From JBFXAN01 sp050184225 (GTDB taxonomy: Bacteria; Chloroflexota; Dehalococcoidia; CAUJGQ01), in contig JBFXAN010000004.1 in NCBI GenBank assembly GCA_050184225.1, positions 1 to 64,000 of the forward strand: a stretch of 64,000 nucleotides of DNA, written 5' to 3'. The translations under genes were made by a program, and so were the position numbers. The notes beneath the pieces were generated by a model that was given only the letters and a program-made list of their open reading frames with translations, did not search any database and was not told where the DNA came from. Positions 52,569-61,176 of the stretch are shown one piece after another (the stretch's first letter is position 1; the number at the start of each line of letters is the position of its first letter).

Positions 52569-54038
52569 ATGACCAATGTGATCAAGTTTGGGACGGACGG
52601 GTGGCGGGCGATCATTGCCGAAGATTTCACCTTTGCCAACGTGCGTGCGCTTGCCGCCTCGGTTGCCCGGTATTTGAAGGAAACCGGTTTGGGCGAGCGC
52701 GGGCTCGTGATCGGCTATGACACCCGCTTTGGGTCCGATCGCTTCGCCGAGGCAGTTGCCGAGGTCGTCACCGCGGCCGGCATCAAGGTGCTGCTCGGAT
52801 CAGACTTCGCGCCGACACCAGCCATCTCCTACGCGATCGTGCACAACGGCGCGGGCGGCGCTGTCGTCGTCACCTCATCGCACAACCCGGCCTCTTGGAA
52901 TGGGATCAAATACAAACCTGAGTACGCCGGCTCCGCTTCGCCGGAGGTCGTCGCCCGCCTCGAGGCACCGCTCGACGAGATCCTTGCCGCGGGAAACCCG
53001 GTCGCCATGTCGCTCACCGACGCGCGGGGCAAGGGCCTCTTAGAATCCTTCGACCCTCGGTCGCCCTATCTCGAGGGACTGGCGCAGCAGGTGGACGTGG
53101 AGGCGATCAGGTCCGCCGGACTGCGCATCGCGGTCGATTCCATGTACGGCGCCGGACAGGGATACTTCGCCGAACTACTCAACGGTGGTACGACGGCGGT
53201 TACTGAGTTGCACGCCGAGCACAACCCCAACTTTCCCGGCCTGCACGCGCCGGAGCCGATCGCGCGCAATCTCGGCCATCTGCATCATTTGATGCGGGAA
53301 GGCATCATGGTGACGGACGCCGACCCGCGCACCACCGCTTTCGATGTCGGCATCGCCACCGACGGCGACGCCGACCGGCTCGGCATCATGGACGAGACCG
53401 GCGAGTTCGTCAATCAGCTCCAGGTCTTCGCCCTTCTCTCCTACTACATGCTCGAAGTGCGCGGCGAGCGCGGCCCGATCGTCCGCTCGATCACGACGAC
53501 GCGGATGGTAGACCGGATGGGCGAGCACTACGACGTGCCCGTCTACGAGACGGCGGTCGGCTTCAAGTTCCTCGGCCCGAAGATGATGGAGTCGAACGCG
53601 ATCCTGGCGGGCGAGGAGTCGGGCGGCTACGCCTTCCGCGGCCACATCCCCGAGCGCGACGGCATCCTCGCCGGCCTTTGCTTCCTGGATCTGGTCGCCC
53701 GCACGGGCAAGCGTCCGACCGAGCTGCTGGAACTCGTCGCCGAGCGCTTTGGCCCGCATCACTACGACCGGCTCGACGTGGAACTGGATGCCACCGCCAA
53801 GACCCGCATCCAGCAGGCGGTCCAGTCTGCCGACCCGCAGACGGTCGCCGGCTACAAGGTGACCAGCCGCAGCGACCTGGACGGCTATCTCTACACCCTA
53901 GAGGGCGGCGGCTGGCTGCTGATCCGCTTCTCCGGCACCGAGCCGCTGATGCGCATCTACACCGAGGTGCCGGACAAAGCGCGTGTCCCTGAGGTACTGG
54001 CGGCGGGCCAGAAACTTGCTGGCGCCGAGGTACGGTGA
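52569..54038 (+). CDS. Phosphoglucomutase/phosphomannomutase
   Basis: The 489-residue product is a full alpha-D-phosphohexomutase: the phosphoserine loop TSSHNP, metal site DGDADR, sugar loop GEESGG and phosphate loop RFSGTEP. FGTDGWRAIIAEDFTFANVR at the start is typical of the phosphoglucomutase-leaning branch. It interconverts 1- and 6-phosphates of glucose or mannose in the cytosol. GGAGGC stands before the ATG. Confidence 0.93.
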   Translation: MTNVIKFGTDGWRAIIAEDFTFANVRALAASVARYLKETGLGERGLVIGYDTRFGSDRFAEAVAEVVTAAGIKVLLGSDFAPTPAISYAIVHNGAGGAVVVTSSHNPASWNGIKYKPEYAGSASPEVVARLEAPLDEILAAGNPVAMSLTDARGKGLLESFDPRSPYLEGLAQQVDVEAIRSAGLRIAVDSMYGAGQGYFAELLNGGTTAVTELHAEHNPNFPGLHAPEPIARNLGHLHHLMREGIMVTDADPRTTAFDVGIATDGDADRLGIMDETGEFVNQLQVFALLSYYMLEVRGERGPIVRSITTTRMVDRMGEHYDVPVYETAVGFKFLGPKMMESNAILAGEESGGYAFRGHIPERDGILAGLCFLDLVARTGKRPTELLELVAERFGPHHYDRLDVELDATAKTRIQQAVQSADPQTVAGYKVTSRSDLDGYLYTLEGGGWLLIRFSGTEPLMRIYTEVPDKARVPEVLAAGQKLAGAEVR

Positions 54039-54063
54039 AGAACTCAAGGGGACGACGCATCTT

Positions 54064-54591
54064 GTGACGACGCCGAGGCAGAGCTCGGACCCTACCGATC
54101 AGCTGATCCGTGAGCTGATCACGGCGGGCCGGGAGCCAACGAGAGCAGAGAAGCGCCAGATCCTGGACCGGATTGCCAGTGCCCTCTTCTCCCGCGCATT
54201 GGTCGTGGTTCCGAGGCAGCAGCGGACGTTGCGTATTGCAGGACAGCCGATCGGTAGACGTGCGGAATCGCTTGCATATCACTCTGCGAAACATACGGCG
54301 GATGGTCAGTGGACGACCTCCACGACGACTCATCAGTACCTTGGAGATCTACGACGTGGTGCTCGCCATCGATCTGCCGAGTTCACAATCTATCGGTCAG
54401 GAAGCCGCCTAATGGCCGCCATTCGCCTCCCGACAGAACACGCAATTCCCCCGGCACGCCGGGGCAGCAACGTGCAGCCGAACCTGCTCATTCTGTACTC
54501 GGCGGACTGGGGTAGAATAGTAACGGGCTTTCAGTATCGTGAGTTAGCACAGACCGATATCCCAGCGGACGCACAATGGCGGACCAGATAA
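54064..54591 (+). CDS. Unknown protein, possible toxin of an overlapping pair
   Basis: The 175-residue product starts at GTG 54064 (AAGGGG upstream) in a frame open from 53983. Its C-terminal half has KHTADGQWTTSTTTHQYLGD, LRRGARHRSAEFTIYRSGS and NVQPNLLILYSADWGRI, a strand-rich pattern with conserved-looking His, Lys and Arg that resembles small RNase toxins of the BECR kind. The resemblance is by eye. It overlaps the next, acidic gene by 16 bases. Confidence 0.45.
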   Translation: MTTPRQSSDPTDQLIRELITAGREPTRAEKRQILDRIASALFSRALVVVPRQQRTLRIAGQPIGRRAESLAYHSAKHTADGQWTTSTTTHQYLGDLRRGARHRSAEFTIYRSGSRLMAAIRLPTEHAIPPARRGSNVQPNLLILYSADWGRIVTGFQYRELAQTDIPADAQWRTR

Positions 54592-54920
54592 ACCACGAAT
54601 CGCTAGCTGAGCAGATCGACCAATTCCTGACGTATGTGGCAACTGCATGGGAAACCGTTCCCGACGACGCCGCGGAGTGGGCGACGTGGGATGAGGAGTC
54701 GCAACTGATCTATCGCCTTGAATGGGCGATTCCTCGGGATCGCTGGAACGATCTGCAGCATTGGGTCGCCAGAGGACTGCTCACCCACGAACAACAATGT
54801 CGATTCCACGAGATTGAGGAATTGATGCGGACGCACAGCGCGACCCTCGCCCGCTTGTTTGGCTCGACGGACCCTGAACAGCCTTTCCAAGTTTCGGCGA
54901 ACGGGATCGTTGGGCACTGA
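54576..54920 (+). CDS. Small acidic protein, possible antidote of an overlapping pair
   Basis: The 114-residue product is acidic and helical, rich in Trp (six in the first 65 residues: AWETVP, AEWATW, LEWAIP, DRWNDLQHWV). Such proteins often neutralise the basic toxin encoded beside them. It starts inside the preceding gene (16-base overlap). Family unknown. Order here would be toxin first, as in contact-dependent or polymorphic toxin-immunity pairs. Confidence 0.5.
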   Translation: MADQINHESLAEQIDQFLTYVATAWETVPDDAAEWATWDEESQLIYRLEWAIPRDRWNDLQHWVARGLLTHEQQCRFHEIEELMRTHSATLARLFGSTDPEQPFQVSANGIVGH

Positions 54921-54954
54921 TTCACCGCAGCGGAACGCCCTCGGAGCGGTGGCT

Positions 54955-56214
54955 TCACCGCCGAAGCTGCTCCAGGTCCACATCACGCTCGATTGCGGCG
55001 CGTACGCCATTGATGCTGTCCTGCTGAAGGATGCCGTACAGCCGCACCTCCGAGAGCTGCGACAGCACGAGGTTGCGGAAGAGATTGAACCGCGCGGGCT
55101 CGCGGACGGAATCGATGCCGTCGCCGGCGGCGATTTCGGCGAGCGTTGATACGAGCAACGGAATCGCGTCGTTGGTGAAGAGATAGTCGCCGTCGGCGAA
55201 GTTGGTGATGTAGCCTTCGATCCGTGGCGGGTCCTGTCGGAGCACGAATCCACCATCCTTCGTTTGGCGGATCAGTCCGAATGACACCGGGTCAACCCGC
55301 GCGATGATCGCGGCGGCGCGGATGTAGTTGACCACGCGCTGGCGTCCCGCTTCACCCGGCCGCAATTGGACGAGCGTCGGGGCGTCGTGGGCGCAGAGTT
55401 GGGTTGTGATCCACTCCGGCGACATGCCGCGGACGATCGCCTCCGCGCCGCCGAGCGTGTGGTGCGCGCCGGTATCCGCGATCGTTTGCTCGGCCAGTTC
55501 GCTCCCATCCGGTTGCCACTGAAAGACCGTGACCTTCTGGATGTCGTGCCAGAGTGAGGCGCCGGTCAGAAGGTGGCCATCGATCGCGCCGGGCACCGCG
55601 TCAAGGTCGTACACCTCGTCATACGTCTCTCGGTAGTGCGCGGCAGTGCGGGCGAAGCCGAGCTCGTGGACGGCGAGGCCGCCGGGATAGGCATGGTGTG
55701 CCCGGAAGCCGCTGCCTGGCGCGGACCAAAAGGGTTGCGGCGCCTCCCGCGGATCGGCCACCAGCGGAAAGATACCCTCCACCGTGGTGCTCTCCGGGAT
55801 CAGTCCAGCGGCAAGCAGTTCCTGCCGCACGTCGTCTCGATCCGCCGCCGAAGGTGACCGGAGTTGGTAGGTCGGCGCTGGATTCTCAAGGAGGTCGAGC
55901 GTCCGCCCGCGCGCGACCGGGTCCGGCAGTTCCGCCGCCAGGGCGCGGACGGCTTCCACGGTTCGCATCACGAACCGCGAGCGTTGAGCGACCGCCATCG
56001 CCAATTGCCTGCCCTCCGCCAAATCTTGCCGCGACGCCCGCTGATATGCCGGGGCCGCCGCCGGACGCGATGGACAGCAGAGCGATTCGACGGGCACGGA
56101 CGGGAACGGCGCCGCGGCGAACAGGGCAACCGCACCTACACCATGACCAAACAGGCGCCGGCGACTCAGTCTGTCGCTTCCGGTGGATGCACGGACGGGC
56201 GATTGGTCTGTCAT
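54955..56214 (-). CDS. Tat-exported HD-domain protein
   Basis: The 419-residue product has a twin-arginine signal (SRRRLFGHGVGAVALFAAAP). The mature part carries histidine/aspartate clusters of the HD phosphohydrolase kind in order: AHHAYPGGLAVHELG, SLWHDIQKV and GAHHTLGGAEAI. An exported HD protein is unusual because most act on nucleotides in the cytosol. ATG 56214 follows GAGGAG; the frame extends upstream to 56418 over the divergent gene. Substrate unknown. Confidence 0.65.
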   Translation of the reverse strand: MTDQSPVRASTGSDRLSRRRLFGHGVGAVALFAAAPFPSVPVESLCCPSRPAAAPAYQRASRQDLAEGRQLAMAVAQRSRFVMRTVEAVRALAAELPDPVARGRTLDLLENPAPTYQLRSPSAADRDDVRQELLAAGLIPESTTVEGIFPLVADPREAPQPFWSAPGSGFRAHHAYPGGLAVHELGFARTAAHYRETYDEVYDLDAVPGAIDGHLLTGASLWHDIQKVTVFQWQPDGSELAEQTIADTGAHHTLGGAEAIVRGMSPEWITTQLCAHDAPTLVQLRPGEAGRQRVVNYIRAAAIIARVDPVSFGLIRQTKDGGFVLRQDPPRIEGYITNFADGDYLFTNDAIPLLVSTLAEIAAGDGIDSVREPARFNLFRNLVLSQLSEVRLYGILQQDSINGVRAAIERDVDLEQLRR

Positions 56215-56373
56215 TCCTACACTCCTCATCCTCGTCGATGAAACGGCACGGGCCGGTTGCTGTCTGCAAGACTCGTTCGCTTCTCTGTGAAACGCCAGAC
56301 GTACACCCCGGCGCGGGCGTGATAGCCTCGATCTGCCCCGTGTCAGATGCCAACCAAGAGGGTGGACTATCGC

Positions 56374-59300
56374 ATGAGCGCGAGTGATCTCGGCTATCTT
56401 CGTTTTCCAACGATTCACGACGACACGATCGTCTTCGTCTGTGAGGATGACCTTTGGAGCGTTTCAGCGGAAGGGGGCCGTGCCTGGCGCCTGACCGCCG
56501 GTGTCGGTGAGGCGAGTCATCCCCGGCTCTCGCCGGACGGATCGCACATCGCCTTCGTCGGCAAAGAGGAGGGACCGCCGGAGGTCTACCTGATGCCGGC
56601 GGACGGGGGTGAGTCGCGCCGGCTCACCTATCAGGCAGCCGAGTGCAGCGTAGCCGGCTGGTCGCAGGACGGCGCCGAGATCCTTTATGCGAGCAACGCC
56701 GGGCGGCCGTTCCGTCGCGACCAGTGGCTCTTTGCGATCGAGCCGGATGGCGGCCTGCCGCGCCGGCTGGATTGGGGGCCGGCATCCGCCGTCGCCTTCG
56801 GTCCGGAGGGCGGTGTGCTGCTCGGCCGCAATACAGACGATGCCGCACGATGGAAGCGGTACCGGGGCGGCACCGCCGGCGACCTCTGGATCGACCCAAC
56901 CGGCTCCGGCGAGTTCCACCGCCTGATTCGGTTGGACGGCAATCTCACCAGTCCGTGCTGGGTCGGTGGCAGGGTTTACTTCCTCTCCGACCACGAGGGC
57001 GTCGGCAACGTCTACTCCTGCATGCCGTCCGGCGACGACCTCCGCCGCCATACCGATCACGAGGACTACTACGCCCGCAACCTGAGCAGCGACAGCCGGC
57101 GACTGGTCTATCACGCCGCCGGCGACCTGTACCTCTTCGATCCGGCTCGTGATACGACGCGACGGCTGGAGGTCCGGCTCGGCAGTTCGCGCACGCAGCG
57201 CTCCCGCCGGTTCGTGCCGGCCGGCAAGTTCTTGCACAGCGCCACGCTCAACCCGGATGGGTCATCACTCGCGGTGACGGCGCGGGGCAAGGCGTTCAGC
57301 TTCGCTAACTGGGACGGCCCGATCCGCCAGCACGGCGAGCCGGACGGCGTGCGCTACCGCCTGCTTGCGCCGCTCGACGCCGACGGGCGCCGGCTGATCG
57401 CCGTGGCATCAGACGAAGGCGAGCGCGAGGCACCGGTGCTGCTCACGGCGGACGGCAGCGAGCCACCGGTCCGGCTGGACGACATCGATACGGGCCGGGT
57501 GGTCGAGTTGCACGTGTCACCGTCCGGCGACCGCGTGGCGCTCGCCAACCACCGCAACGAACTGCTGGTGCTCGACCTCACCGCTTCCACGCCGCGCGCA
57601 ACGATCATCGACCGCAGCGACTTCGGCCAGATCCTCGGAGCGGCGTGGTCGGCGGACAGCCGCTGGCTCGCCTACGGCTTCGACGACACACCACGGACCA
57701 CGGCGATCAAGCTCTGGCGGGCGGAGGCGGGAGAGACGGTCTTTGCCACCCGCCCGGTGCTGCGCGACCGGCTCCCATCCTTCGACCCGGAGGGCGAGTA
57801 CCTCTACTTCATCGGCGTGCGGGACTTCAACCCCGTCTACGACGAACTGCAATTCGACCTCGGCTTCCCCAACGCGGCCCGACCCTACGCGGTCGCGCTG
57901 CGTCGCGATGTGCCCACCCCGTTTCTGCCACGCCCCAAACCGCCACGAAGTGCGGCAGCCGAGGCGACGCGCAAGGGTGAGGAGGAACTGGAGGCGACGG
58001 CGCCGACACCGATCGAGATCGACCTCGACGGCATCGAACAGCGGCTGGTTGCGTTTCCCGTGCCGGAGGGTCGCTACGGTCGCGTCATCGGGATCAAGGG
58101 AAAGGCACTCTTCTCCAGCTTCCCGTTGGAGGGCACGCTACCGGGGCATAACTGGTACGATACGGCGCCGCCGGCGAAGGGCTCGCTAGAGTCCTACGAC
58201 TTCGACAAACAGAAGCAGGAGCGGCTGGTGCAGGGGATCAGCGACTTCGCGGTGAGCCGCGACGGTAAGACGCTGCTCGCGCGCGCCGGCGACCGGCTGC
58301 GCGTGCTGCCGGCCGGCGAGAAGGCGCCGGAGCCGTCCCCCGGCCAGAGCCCGGATGCACCGGGACGGGAGTCGGGCTGGATCGACCTCGACCGCGTCAA
58401 AGTCTCGGTCCGCCCCGCCGCCGAGTGGCGGCAGATGTTCCGCGAGGCATGGCGGTTGCAGCGTGAACACTTCTGGGTCGAAGACATGTCCGGCCTCGAT
58501 TGGAACGCGATCTATGCCCGCTATCTGCCGCTCGTCGATCGGGTCAGCACCCGATCCGAAATGTCCGACCTGCTCTGGGAATTGCAGGGAGAGCTCGGCA
58601 CGTCCCACGCCTACGAGATCGGCGGTGAGTACCGGCAGGGGCCGTCATATCGTCAGGGGTTCCTCGGCGCCGACTTCGAACACGATGCGAACGGCCGCTT
58701 CCGAATCGCGCACATCGTCGCGGGCGACCCATGGGACGCCGAGTGCACCTCGTCCCTCAACCGCCCCGGCGTGAACGTGCAGCCGGGTGATCTCCTGCTG
58801 GCGATCAACGGCCAGGCGTTGGAAGGAGGCGTCACACCCGGCGCATTGCTCGTCAATCAGGCGGGACAGGAGGTATCCCTCACCGTCCGTCGCGGCGACG
58901 ACGCTCCACGGGCGGTGACGGTGCGGGCGCTGCCGGACGAAACCCCCGCCCGCTACCGCGATTGGGTGGATGCCAATCGCCGCACCGTTCATGCCGCCAC
59001 CGCCGGGCGGGTCGGCTATATCCACATTCCGGATATGGGGCCGCGTGGCTACGCCGAGTTTCATCGCGGCTTCCTGCGGGAGTACGACCACGACGCGATG
59101 ATTGTGGACGTGCGCTTCAACGGCGGCGGCCACGTTTCCGGGCTGTTGCTGCAAAAGCTCGCACGGCGACGAATGGGCTATGATTTCCCACGCTGGGGCG
59201 CGCCGGAGCCATATCCGGCCGAGTCGCCGAGCGGCCCGCTGGTGGCGCTGACCAACGAGCAGGCCGGTTCCGATGGCGACATCGTCAGTCACGGCTTCAA

Positions 59301-59667
59301 GATGATGAAGCTCGGCCCGTTGATCGGCAAGCGCACCTGGGGCGGCGTGATCGGTATCGGCATCCGCCACTTCCTCGCCGACGGCACGATCACCACCCAG
59401 CCGGAGTTCTCGTTCCATTTCGACGACGTCGCCTGGGGCGTCGAGAATTACGGCACCGACCCGGACATCGAGGTCGACAACGCGCCACAGGACTACGCCC
59501 GAAACGCCGACCCGCAACTGGAGAAGGCGATCACCGTCTCGCTAGAGCTGCTGGCCGAGCGTCCGCCGCACCGGCCGCACCCCGGCGAACGTCCGCGCTT
59601 CAAGCCGCCCCGCCTCGCGCCGCGCGGCGAAGCGGTTCCGGCAGCAGGAAGTGATGGCAATGGCTAG
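56374..59667 (+). CDS. Tricorn-like S41 protease
   Basis: The product (about 1097 residues) matches tricorn protease: N-terminal beta-propeller blades (LGYLRFPTIHDDTIVFVCED, HPRLSPDGSHIAFVG), a second propeller, a helical C1 domain (WRQMFREAWRLQREHFWVED), a PDZ domain (near VNVQPGDLLLAINGQAL) and the S41 catalytic part with NEQAGSDGDIVSHGFK, where Ser is the nucleophile. There is no signal peptide, so it digests peptides in the cytosol. ATG 56374 with AAGAGGG is preferred to ATG 56347. The gene diverges from the HD protein. Confidence 0.92.
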   Translation: MSASDLGYLRFPTIHDDTIVFVCEDDLWSVSAEGGRAWRLTAGVGEASHPRLSPDGSHIAFVGKEEGPPEVYLMPADGGESRRLTYQAAECSVAGWSQDGAEILYASNAGRPFRRDQWLFAIEPDGGLPRRLDWGPASAVAFGPEGGVLLGRNTDDAARWKRYRGGTAGDLWIDPTGSGEFHRLIRLDGNLTSPCWVGGRVYFLSDHEGVGNVYSCMPSGDDLRRHTDHEDYYARNLSSDSRRLVYHAAGDLYLFDPARDTTRRLEVRLGSSRTQRSRRFVPAGKFLHSATLNPDGSSLAVTARGKAFSFANWDGPIRQHGEPDGVRYRLLAPLDADGRRLIAVASDEGEREAPVLLTADGSEPPVRLDDIDTGRVVELHVSPSGDRVALANHRNELLVLDLTASTPRATIIDRSDFGQILGAAWSADSRWLAYGFDDTPRTTAIKLWRAEAGETVFATRPVLRDRLPSFDPEGEYLYFIGVRDFNPVYDELQFDLGFPNAARPYAVALRRDVPTPFLPRPKPPRSAAAEATRKGEEELEATAPTPIEIDLDGIEQRLVAFPVPEGRYGRVIGIKGKALFSSFPLEGTLPGHNWYDTAPPAKGSLESYDFDKQKQERLVQGISDFAVSRDGKTLLARAGDRLRVLPAGEKAPEPSPGQSPDAPGRESGWIDLDRVKVSVRPAAEWRQMFREAWRLQREHFWVEDMSGLDWNAIYARYLPLVDRVSTRSEMSDLLWELQGELGTSHAYEIGGEYRQGPSYRQGFLGADFEHDANGRFRIAHIVAGDPWDAECTSSLNRPGVNVQPGDLLLAINGQALEGGVTPGALLVNQAGQEVSLTVRRGDDAPRAVTVRALPDETPARYRDWVDANRRTVHAATAGRVGYIHIPDMGPRGYAEFHRGFLREYDHDAMIVDVRFNGGGHVSGLLLQKLARRRMGYDFPRWGAPEPYPAESPSGPLVALTNEQAGSDGDIVSHGFKMMKLGPLIGKRTWGGVIGIGIRHFLADGTITTQPEFSFHFDDVAWGVENYGTDPDIEVDNAPQDYARNADPQLEKAITVSLELLAERPPHRPHPGERPRFKPPRLAPRGEAVPAAGSDGNG

Positions 59668-59826
59668 GTTGATCCGCCTGTGTCGTGTCTCGCGGCCATA
59701 AGCGGCCATCATGTTCGCAGGACCGCGCTCATTGGCGCTCGGAGTTCCGGCCAGGACAGCGGACTCTAGGTATTGGCCGGATCTTCGGCTATATTGTAGA
59801 TACGGTGTATACGTTGGGGGTCGAAG

Positions 59827-60042
59827 ATGATCAGCGCCAAGTTACGTAGGAGCGGCAACAGCTTCATCGTTACTGTCCCTCGGGAAGAAATCGAACGGTT
59901 GGGCCTCGAAGAGGGGCAACTCGTCTCGATTGAGGTGCGGCCAGTAGAAATAAGACCGGTTCTCGCTGCCGATCTCCGAGAGGCATTTGAGATCGAGTTC
60001 GAGCGTGGGCGGGAAGCGCTGCGCTATCTGGCTGAGCATTAG
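59827..60042 (+). CDS. AbrB/MazE-type antitoxin
   Basis: The 71-residue product begins with a swapped-hairpin AbrB fold (MISAKLRRSGNSFIVTVPRE, then RLGLEEGQLVSIEV) that binds operator DNA, and ends in a tail (ADLREAFEIEFERGREALRY) likely to bind the toxin. The stop lies two bases before the Doc-like gene. The AT-rich stretch 59790-59815 upstream probably holds the promoter and operator. Confidence 0.85.
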   Translation: MISAKLRRSGNSFIVTVPREEIERLGLEEGQLVSIEVRPVEIRPVLAADLREAFEIEFERGREALRYLAEH

Positions 60043-60044
60043 CG

Positions 60045-60437
60045 ATGGCGATTCGCTACTTGAGCGTAGCGGATATGATTGCCCTCCACACGCAGACAAT
60101 GGAGCGCATGGGGGAACGTCCCGCTTCGGTTCGTGATCCTGCCTTGTTGGAATCCGCCGTACTGAGGCCACAGATGGCCGCATACTACGAGGAAGCAGAT
60201 CTCGAACGTCAGGCTGTCCTTCTCGCGGTAGGGATCTCCCAAAACCAACCGTTCATCGATGGCAACAAGCGCGTCGCATACATCGCGCTCGTGACATTCC
60301 TCCGCGTAAACGGACGGTCGTTTGCGGGAGATCCGATGGACCTCGCTCGCGAACTTGAGGCGGTCGCTACGCGTCTGGATAGTCTCGAAGCCGCCACACA
60401 TCGCTTCGAGCAATGGCTGCGCGAACACACCCGTTGA
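60045..60437 (+). CDS. Doc/Fic-type toxin with altered catalytic motif
   Basis: Doc toxins phosphorylate EF-Tu. The 130-residue product has the Doc layout (YLSVADMIALHTQTMERMGE, RDPALLESAVLRPQMAAYYE) and a Fic core QPFIDGNKR. In active enzymes this core starts with His (HxFxDGNKR); here the codon is CAA (Gln), one base from His. The rest of the motif is intact. The protein may be inactive or belong to a branch with another base. It follows its AbrB-type antitoxin by two bases. Confidence 0.85.
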   Translation: MAIRYLSVADMIALHTQTMERMGERPASVRDPALLESAVLRPQMAAYYEEADLERQAVLLAVGISQNQPFIDGNKRVAYIALVTFLRVNGRSFAGDPMDLARELEAVATRLDSLEAATHRFEQWLREHTR

Positions 60438-60770
60438 CCAGGGAATGCACCATCAAAGCGCCAAGACTGGTTTGGTTTTGGCGCCTTGGCGGTGAGCGCT
60501 TTAGGCGGCGCGGCGCTGCTGAAACAGCCGCCGGCGCGCGAACGGATTGCGGCGTGATGGCCAGCGGGGTCCGGCGCCGCGCGGCCGCGACGGTGAACGT
60601 GCAATCATCGTGTCTCTCCCTCCACGTCCGTGGCGGACGATCTCGGTATAGAGCAAACGCTACACCGAACATCTGTTAGGTGTCTGTCACCTGGGATACG
60701 ATGCGAGGTTCATCCGTCACATTGACGCTCGTCCGGTTGCTGCCTAGAGTGAGGCGCAGGAGGTGGGGCC
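60438..60770. other. Intergenic stretch with CGCCAAG inverted repeats
   Basis: The gap holds nested inverted repeats: AAAGCGC (60455-60461) with GCGCTTT (60496-60502), and CGCCAAG (60459-60465) with CTTGGCG (60485-60491). The rest has no supported gene. Confidence 0.5.
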
Positions 60771-61136
60771 GTGGACGGGCTGGCAGCCGCGTGGACGCAT
60801 CGCAACACGCTCGCCGAAGCGATGGACCAGGCGCTTGACTGGGTCGCCGTCGAGTTGCGCCACGCGTCGATCGACGACCTGATCGACTTCCTCGGCACCT
60901 TCTCGCCAGCCCGCGCCGCCGGACCGGAGTGGACCGCCTCCTTCGAGCGCCTCGTCGAACAGATGTGGGAGCAGCTGCCGCCGGAGACGCTTGCGGAGAT
61001 TGAGACGCACTTCCGCGCCCGCGGTCCGATCTGGGCGCCGGTCGCCAATAGCTTCACGCCCGAGCACGGCGAGCGGCTGCGCGGCCGGCGGTGGCGTCCG
61101 GGGGGCGCGCGCCGGCCCGCCGTGGTGCTCCGTTGA
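60771..61136 (+). CDS. Unknown protein, first gene of a two-gene unit
   Basis: The 121-residue helical product has no motif that I recognise (ALDWVAVELRHASIDDLIDF, WEQLPPETLAEIETHFRARG). AGGAGGT lies seven bases before the GTG start. It is followed after 40 bases by the 529-residue gene, with which it probably shares a transcript. Confidence 0.55.
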   Translation: MDGLAAAWTHRNTLAEAMDQALDWVAVELRHASIDDLIDFLGTFSPARAAGPEWTASFERLVEQMWEQLPPETLAEIETHFRARGPIWAPVANSFTPEHGERLRGRRWRPGGARRPAVVLR

Positions 61137-61176
61137 GGATGAGATCGGGACATACAGCCATGTAGGAGGGTTACGC

